A stretch of 64,000 bases of DNA from Afipia clevelandensis ATCC 49720. GTDB lineage: Bacteria; Pseudomonadota; Alphaproteobacteria; Rhizobiales; Xanthobacteraceae. Below are positions 59,388 through 64,000 of the stretch, one piece after another. Below the pieces are notes generated by a model that did not search any database, was not told the DNA's origin, and saw only the letters and a program-made list of their open reading frames with translations. Each line of letters opens with the position of its first letter. The stretch's first letter is position 1. Both the position numbers and the translations under genes were made by a program. The stretch is from contig NZ_KB375281.1 in NCBI RefSeq assembly GCF_000336555.1, positions 3,731,436 to 3,795,435 of the forward strand. Direction: 5' to 3'.

Positions 59388-61153
59388 AGCGGAAAGGAAA
59401 CATCTTCCATCGGCTGGCCGCAGCGCTCAATGTAAAGTCGGAATGCTCGATTAAACGACATCTGTATTTCGACTAAGAAATGGTCGAGATCTTCCGAGCT
59501 TTCGATGGGCTCGTAAAAATCGGCGTTCACTAAACCTAACACATAGCGAACGTTGCCGAACTTATCAGGGGCAAAGACCGGGATATTTACGATAGCATTC
59601 ACAGTAGACGCTTTGGTAATGCTTAAACCTCGTTGATATCCATCCTTCGATTTTGCGTCATATAGGGCCGCGTAGTTTTCAGTAATGCGGATGCCATATC
59701 CGGTTTTACGATCAAAAACGGAATTCTTCGTTCGGAGCTTATTGTATTCTTCGGCATGGCGCTCGATCGTGAGATAGCTAGGGAATGAAAACGAATCCGT
59801 TCCATTTAATAGGAATAGCTCTTGAAGTGTGCGGCCATTTAAGCCTAGTCGCCTTTTCGTGGTTGCTTTGATTTCATCGTTCGCAAGGAAGCAGTAGTAT
59901 TTTGAAAATTCATGACTTCTGACAAAAACTTTTTCAGCATTTTCAAGTACTATACACATCCATATCGCGTCATTTCCCCAATATAAATCCGCTTCACGAA
60001 GCGTCATCGTCCACGAAGAAGATGCCCCATTTTGCCGGCGCAAAAACATTATATTTGTACCGAGAACTGGAAGCTTAAAGACCCTAAGCTGCTCCGTATA
60101 AACAGAAAGCAAACTCTGCAAAATTCGCCAAAATCTTATTCTTGTCAGAAAGGGATCCTCTGGAAAGGACATCGATGCCCACTGCTCTAAATCGAGATTT
60201 ATGGCATTCAATATCGTCTTGCGATTTGGCCAACGAGCTATTTGCGAAGCGGGTGCCGACTTTGTTTCCTCTGCCTTCGGCAATTTTTCTTCGGTTTTAG
60301 TGCCAGAAGGTTCCTCTCTCGCCGAATATGCGGTTTCTAAAAAAGAACGAGCAAATGTTGCGGCTGCTAGAGCGGAAACGTAATGGAATTCGTCCTTTAA
60401 AGGCGCATCATCACCGAGACCGCCGTCTTTATCTCGATCTCCGTAGTCAGAGATACCCCGGATCACCATGCAGGGCGTGATGGGGCGGACCGAATTGCAT
60501 CCTTTAACGAAACCGTACCCTTCCATCTCTCCCGCACGGATCAAGTTGTACTTTGTGTGAAGTTTTTTGAGCTCTCCATTCGCCAAAACCTTCTCGCCAG
60601 AGGCTACTAAAATATTTTCATGTAATCGGGGCTCGCCAAGTGTTTTTCTAGGAGCCATTTTTGGCGGAATCTTCGATTGAAGCTCAACCAATTGTTCGAT
60701 CCACTTTAAGTGTGCAGTATAGAAGCTTACGTCGCGTAAAATATGTGGAGAGGTTTGTTGCAACCTGCTTCGATCCAACACACCATCTTTGGTAGTCTTA
60801 ACATATTCATAAGCCCAAATTCCGGCGCTTGTAACAACGTCTCCCAATGAGAACTCACGAATTCCACATGCGACGCCGATCAGCAACATGCTTTCCGGTT
60901 TAAAGTGTCTGATCATTGATTCGGTTGGGCCAACAACTTCTGTGTTGCCAGAATTGCCGACGCAAGAAATTACGATGCGAAGTTTCCTTCCATCACTATT
61001 GTTCAGAAAAACTATCCAATAACGACATTCGTCGCGACGAATATCAGGGGGATCATCTGGTGAGCGGCCAAATGCTAAAAGCGTGGCCGCAAGCTCGACC
61101 TTTGGTAAAATAGTTAAAACGCCAATTGTCGAAATGTCGTCTTCTTGAGGCAT
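59384..61153 (-). CDS. PNP/UDP-type nucleosidase fused to a possible GAF-like domain
   Basis: A 589-residue protein. Residues about 10-275 are a nucleoside phosphorylase/MTA-SAH nucleosidase-type domain: SMLLIGVACGIREFSLGDVV, the base/ribose-site RAGEMEGYGFVKGC (Glu-Met-Glu at 209-211) and VIRGISDYGDRDKDGGLGDD with the catalytic Asp. A variable linker follows (about 280-305, Lys/Glu/Ala-rich). The C-terminal part (about 305-589) ends in IVNIPVFAPDKFGNVRYVLG and LVNADFYEP, which resembles a GAF-type sensor. Similar nucleosidase domains act as ATP-degrading effectors in bacterial and animal immunity. ATG 61153 is preferred over TTG 61168. It is the first gene of a three-gene operon. Confidence 0.8.
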   Translation of the reverse strand: MPQEDDISTIGVLTILPKVELAATLLAFGRSPDDPPDIRRDECRYWIVFLNNSDGRKLRIVISCVGNSGNTEVVGPTESMIRHFKPESMLLIGVACGIREFSLGDVVTSAGIWAYEYVKTTKDGVLDRSRLQQTSPHILRDVSFYTAHLKWIEQLVELQSKIPPKMAPRKTLGEPRLHENILVASGEKVLANGELKKLHTKYNLIRAGEMEGYGFVKGCNSVRPITPCMVIRGISDYGDRDKDGGLGDDAPLKDEFHYVSALAAATFARSFLETAYSAREEPSGTKTEEKLPKAEETKSAPASQIARWPNRKTILNAINLDLEQWASMSFPEDPFLTRIRFWRILQSLLSVYTEQLRVFKLPVLGTNIMFLRRQNGASSSWTMTLREADLYWGNDAIWMCIVLENAEKVFVRSHEFSKYYCFLANDEIKATTKRRLGLNGRTLQELFLLNGTDSFSFPSYLTIERHAEEYNKLRTKNSVFDRKTGYGIRITENYAALYDAKSKDGYQRGLSITKASTVNAIVNIPVFAPDKFGNVRYVLGLVNADFYEPIESSEDLDHFLVEIQMSFNRAFRLYIERCGQPMEDVSFPL

Positions 61154-61283
61154 TTGACGCCTGATCAACGAGTTCTAAATTGATTGCGGCAAAAAAATAC
61201 ACCCAACTATTCAACAACTTCTTGGAGCAGGCAAGGGCTATTTAACTAAACCAAGACCACGCGCGGAAGAGCAAACGTCGATC

Positions 61284-61907
61284 TTGCGTACTGCTAGCCT
61301 GTTATGCCTTTTAGCGCAATTGCTAGATCAAGCGCACTCGCAGACAATTCCGTCAATTCTCTATCATAAGGACCGCGCTTCAAAGCTCGCGGATTACTTT
61401 CGTGAGCGCACGATGTTTATCGAGTACGATGTCATCGAGAAATCAACCAGCAAGATAACGTCGGTTAGGGGGTCAGCGTTTCTTATTTCGCCCGATGGTT
61501 GGGCCATCACCGCCAAGCATGTGTGGGCACGCGTCAGTAGTTCTGACTTTGAACAAATCTCTCCGACCATCATCCGAATTGCAAACGATAGACGCACAGA
61601 GCCTCTTATTCTTGTGAAGGACTCTATTCCTTCATCGGAAAACGGCGACGTTTCGCTATTTCAAGTTGCGAGTGAATCGGGCAAGCCGATAGGGAAATAC
61701 TTCTGCGTATACAAAGGAAACGAGTCCGCTGTAGTTGAGAGCGATGAAACTGTTTCAGCTTGGGCCTACTACGCGATTGGAGAGAGCAACCGAGTTGGAA
61801 ATTTTCGATGTTTCCAACAAAGGTGCGCCAAGCTAGGGGCGCTTCTTGCCGGGTCTCTGCGATATCGGCTTCAGAAATGCGTCGGGCGACTGTCCCAGGA
61901 CCTTTGA
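61284..61907 (+). pseudogene. Truncated trypsin-like serine protease
   Basis: A 207-codon frame from TTG 61284 with a weak signal-like start. The first part fits a Deg/trypsin-like fold: VRGSAFLISPDGWAITAKHV with the catalytic His, then the Asp in SENGDVSLFQVASESG. The Gly-x-Ser-Gly-Gly nucleophile block is missing. Near 61790 another frame reads ELEIFDVSNKGAPS, more protease-like than the annotated C-terminus, which suggests a frameshift. The 3' part overlaps the convergent XRE gene. The gene has probably been truncated at an island junction. Confidence 0.55.
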
Positions 61908-62069
61908 AAATTTTTCCACGATCTCAAGGCCCACATAAGTCAGACTGCGTTCGATTTTGCTCACATGCGCGCGGTCAACTTCTGCCTCATAGGCCAATTC
62001 CTCTTGGGAAAGTCCCTTTTCCTGCCGAATCCGGCGCAAATTAGCAGCAAATAGTTGGCGGATTTCCAT
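61833..62069 (-). CDS. XRE-family helix-turn-helix regulator
   Basis: A 78-residue Cro/CI-type DNA-binding protein. FAANLRRIRQEKGLSQEELA followed by YEAEVDRAHVSKIERSLTYV is the five-helix HTH. A short tail (LGQSPDAFLKPISQRPGKKR) ends it. ATG 62069 with GGCTGGGCT upstream on the - strand. Such regulators often control mobile elements or defence operons. Its direct target is unknown; it overlaps the remnant protease gene on the other strand. Confidence 0.88.
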   Translation of the reverse strand: MEIRQLFAANLRRIRQEKGLSQEELAYEAEVDRAHVSKIERSLTYVGLEIVEKFSKVLGQSPDAFLKPISQRPGKKRP

Positions 62070-62196
62070 AGCCCAGCCAACCGCATTGTGGTCTCATGAC
62101 CCACGGCCTTAAAACCGAATTTGTAGCTATCTCAAAAAGCTAGCCGGGTTTGGGAGAAGAAATTTTGCTAAGTCAAAACTCGGCTTTAAGACCGAC

Positions 62197-62520
62197 TTGA
62201 GATATCTTATATTGGGTCCACTCGGCGACGAGTTGGTGTTTCTGATTTGGGAGGGGACTTTGTTGCGGCTCTACAGAAAATATCCGAGCGTGTTTGGATT
62301 GATATTGGCAATCGCAATAATCTGGGGCGCGCTTCTGATCTCCGATCAAACGTTTCTCATATATCGCCGCGACGTAAGCAGCGACCGAGCCTTCGGGACG
62401 CAATGCACCTATTTCGGCGGGGCTAGGACATATAGCGCGGTCCGCATCTTCTTGAACCCAGAAGCGCAACGAAGCTTCTCATGTCCCACCACGAAGCTAG
62501 CGAGCCAAGACCTCTCCTGA
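62197..62520 (+). CDS. Small one-span membrane protein, hypothetical
   Basis: A 107-residue frame from TTG 62197; the start is uncertain. One strong span (PSVFGLILAIAIIWGALLIS, about 30-50) is followed by an outer part with CTYFGGARTYSAVRIFLNPE and a later Cys (FSCPTTKLAS). The Cys-Thr-Tyr-Phe pattern followed by a distal Cys-Pro occurs in small exported proteins of unknown function. It lies 38 bases upstream of the Sel1-repeat gene and may be cotranscribed. Confidence 0.5.
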   Translation: MRYLILGPLGDELVFLIWEGTLLRLYRKYPSVFGLILAIAIIWGALLISDQTFLIYRRDVSSDRAFGTQCTYFGGARTYSAVRIFLNPEAQRSFSCPTTKLASQDLS

Positions 62521-62558
62521 TCAGTCGTCGGCAAATTTCAATTAGGGAGAGCATAGAC

Positions 62559-63920
62559 ATGAGATTCGTAGTTGCGGCGCTATTGCAGATGTCTGTCCTT
62601 GCGACGGTCAGCGCGAACCCAGCCGACGTTGGATTCCGATGTGATGAGTTAGCATCAGCAGACTCGGACGGAGGAAGGAAGATGGTCCGGTTTGAAGATA
62701 TCGATGCCAATGCGGCAATGCCAGCATGCGATTGGGCTGTTCAGACCTATCCAAACGAGCCGCGTTACTCTGTGCAGTTAGGAAGGGCATACGAGAAAGC
62801 TGGAAGCGCGGAAGCTGCAATGGATGCGTATGCCAAAGCTGAAAAGCAAGGAGCTGTAGCAGCGGCGTATCTGATCGGCCTCATTCATCTCGAGGGGAAG
62901 GGAAGTTTCGCCAAGAATCCTGCAATAGCGGCATCCTGGTTCAAGAAATCGGCCGATAAAGGCTATGCCCCCGCGCAAACGGTACTTGGGATCCTCTACG
63001 AGCAAGGCTTAGGCGTTACGAAGGACCAGGAACTGGCAAGGAGGTTGCTTCAAAGGGCAACAGACCAGGCCGATACGATAGGGTTGATTGACCTCGCCCG
63101 GAAGTACCTTGCGCGAACCGGAATCGAAAGGGACGATGCGAAAGCCTTCTCGCTCATGATGAAGGCCGCTGAAGAAAATGACCCGGTCGGTCAATTCGGC
63201 GTAGCCTATATGTTGACGTTCGGACAGGGAACGCAGCGCGATCCCAAGGCCGCTATTCCATGGCTACAAAAATCCGCTGATCAAGGACATGCCGATGCGC
63301 AGTATGCGCTCGGACTTGAGTTACTAAAAGGGGAGAGCACCAAGAAGGACGATGCCCGAGCCCATGCATGGTTCGTGAAGGCGGCAAATCAAGGTAATGC
63401 CAACAGCATGCTCGCCCTTAGCAATATGTATGCAGACGGTCTGGTCGTTTCGAAAGACGAGAAGGAAGCAATAGTTTGGCTACATAAGGCGGCTGAAGCA
63501 GGTAACGACATAGCGCGCGAAAGGCTGAAGAGCCAAGAAGCCCAGACCGCCAACACGCCAGTTGTCGATAAGGCCGCCGATCTGCGAGAGGCTTATACCA
63601 ATTATCTAACGGTCAAGACCTGCTACGACATGCGCAAAGACTACGTGATCCGAATAATCAGCGAAGACGATGTGGCAGTTGCAAAGAAAGCGATGAGGAA
63701 AATCGAAGATAGCAGCGTTCTTTCCAAAGAAGACAAAGACACGGCTTGGAAGGCTGGCAACGAGAAGGGTCAAGCGATCGCTGAACTCGCCGAGTTAGCT
63801 CGTACATTCGGTGCATCGGGATACTCCGATAATGTCAACTTCGCTTGCCGTGCTGCCTTATCATCTCTGCGGGAGGCGGCTGGGCCGGAGAACGCTGGAG
63901 TCCGCAAGCGGGACTTTTGA
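62559..63920 (+). CDS. Sel1-repeat (TPR-like) exported protein
   Basis: A 453-residue protein with a signal peptide (MRFVVAALLQMSVLATVSAN). Five or more Sel1-like repeats follow, for example AASWFKKSADKGYAPAQTVL, AIPWLQKSADQGHADAQYAL and AIVWLHKAAEAGNDIARERL. A C-terminal helical domain with two Cys (TCYDMRKDYVIRI and NFACRAALS) comes last. Sel1 proteins form solenoids for protein binding in the periplasm or at the surface. ATG 62559 with AGGGAGA at 62544-62550 is chosen over a 26-codon extension. The final 80 bases of the window after its stop show no gene. Confidence 0.88.
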   Translation: MRFVVAALLQMSVLATVSANPADVGFRCDELASADSDGGRKMVRFEDIDANAAMPACDWAVQTYPNEPRYSVQLGRAYEKAGSAEAAMDAYAKAEKQGAVAAAYLIGLIHLEGKGSFAKNPAIAASWFKKSADKGYAPAQTVLGILYEQGLGVTKDQELARRLLQRATDQADTIGLIDLARKYLARTGIERDDAKAFSLMMKAAEENDPVGQFGVAYMLTFGQGTQRDPKAAIPWLQKSADQGHADAQYALGLELLKGESTKKDDARAHAWFVKAANQGNANSMLALSNMYADGLVVSKDEKEAIVWLHKAAEAGNDIARERLKSQEAQTANTPVVDKAADLREAYTNYLTVKTCYDMRKDYVIRIISEDDVAVAKKAMRKIEDSSVLSKEDKDTAWKAGNEKGQAIAELAELARTFGASGYSDNVNFACRAALSSLREAAGPENAGVRKRDF

Positions 63921-64000
63921 TATTTAGAAGGTCGATTCAACTCTCACCCGCTTAAGCGGCGAGCGGGCGGCGATCGTGGCGTCAAATAGGATTGCGCCCC

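Overview
The window is chromosomal DNA of an alphaproteobacterium, most likely of the family Nitrobacteraceae (the Bradyrhizobium / Rhodopseudomonas / Nitrobacter / Afipia group). The evidence is the protein content: a PhyR-NepR-EcfG stress locus, a urease operon with monooxygenase-like genes between ureC and ureE, DUF2849 and DUF934 beside sulfite reductase, an NdvA glucan exporter, a 27-residue small membrane protein familiar from Rhizobiales, and REP-like palindromes. This is inferred from recognised families; no 16S gene is present.

Layout. 1-3337: end of the urease operon (ureC 3' end, two tandem ABM-domain genes, ureE, ureF, ureG). 3413-12990: the general stress response (GSR) locus and an apparent regulon around it. 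It holds a CHASE/HWE-type kinase with a degenerate ATP-binding domain, the sigma factor ecfG and its anti-sigma nepR, divergent phyR, a candidate sRNA resembling Caulobacter GsrN, and envelope or stress genes (DUF1469, DUF883, AI-2E-like permease, DUF3309, L,D-transpeptidase, DUF2865, small membrane proteins, CsbD). Five perfect GGAAC-N16/17-CGTT boxes lie here, plus variants. 12994-17039: chemoreceptor and malate synthase G. 17326-29042: assimilatory sulfur cluster. cysD-cysNC diverge from cysG-DUF2849-cysI-DUF934-cysH, with a perfect 20-bp inverted repeat between them, and the sulfate ABC transporter sbp-cysT-cysW-cysA follows. 29121-49232: ordinary core genes (lipid and polyhydroxybutyrate metabolism, fadD, a PBP5-type carboxypeptidase, NdvA, a TetR/SDR/MDR set, nitronate monooxygenase, thioesterase, a GrlR-like protein) with several palindromic repeats.

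49233-64000 looks like a genomic island. The sequence becomes visibly richer in A+T, TTG starts are common, and the content is accessory: an HxH/YxxK protein resembling a rolling-circle Rep, a Tat-signal protein, a PLD-like nuclease, a protein with two CarD-type RNA-polymerase-binding modules, DUF6641, an SF1 helicase overlapping a DUF2290 gene, a serine recombinase flanked by palindromes, and a tightly packed three-gene operon (nucleosidase fused to a possible GAF domain, phosphoribosyltransferase, PurM/ThiL-like ATP-binding enzyme). A truncated protease, an XRE regulator and a Sel1-repeat protein follow. The right boundary lies outside the window.

Best candidates for new biology: the nucleosidase/PRTase/PurM-like operon at 57.7-61.2 kb, the helicase-DUF2290 pair beside it, the tandem CarD-like protein, and the GsrN-like sRNA with its GSR promoter. 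All positions were read by eye from the sequence and family names come from recognition; no search was run.
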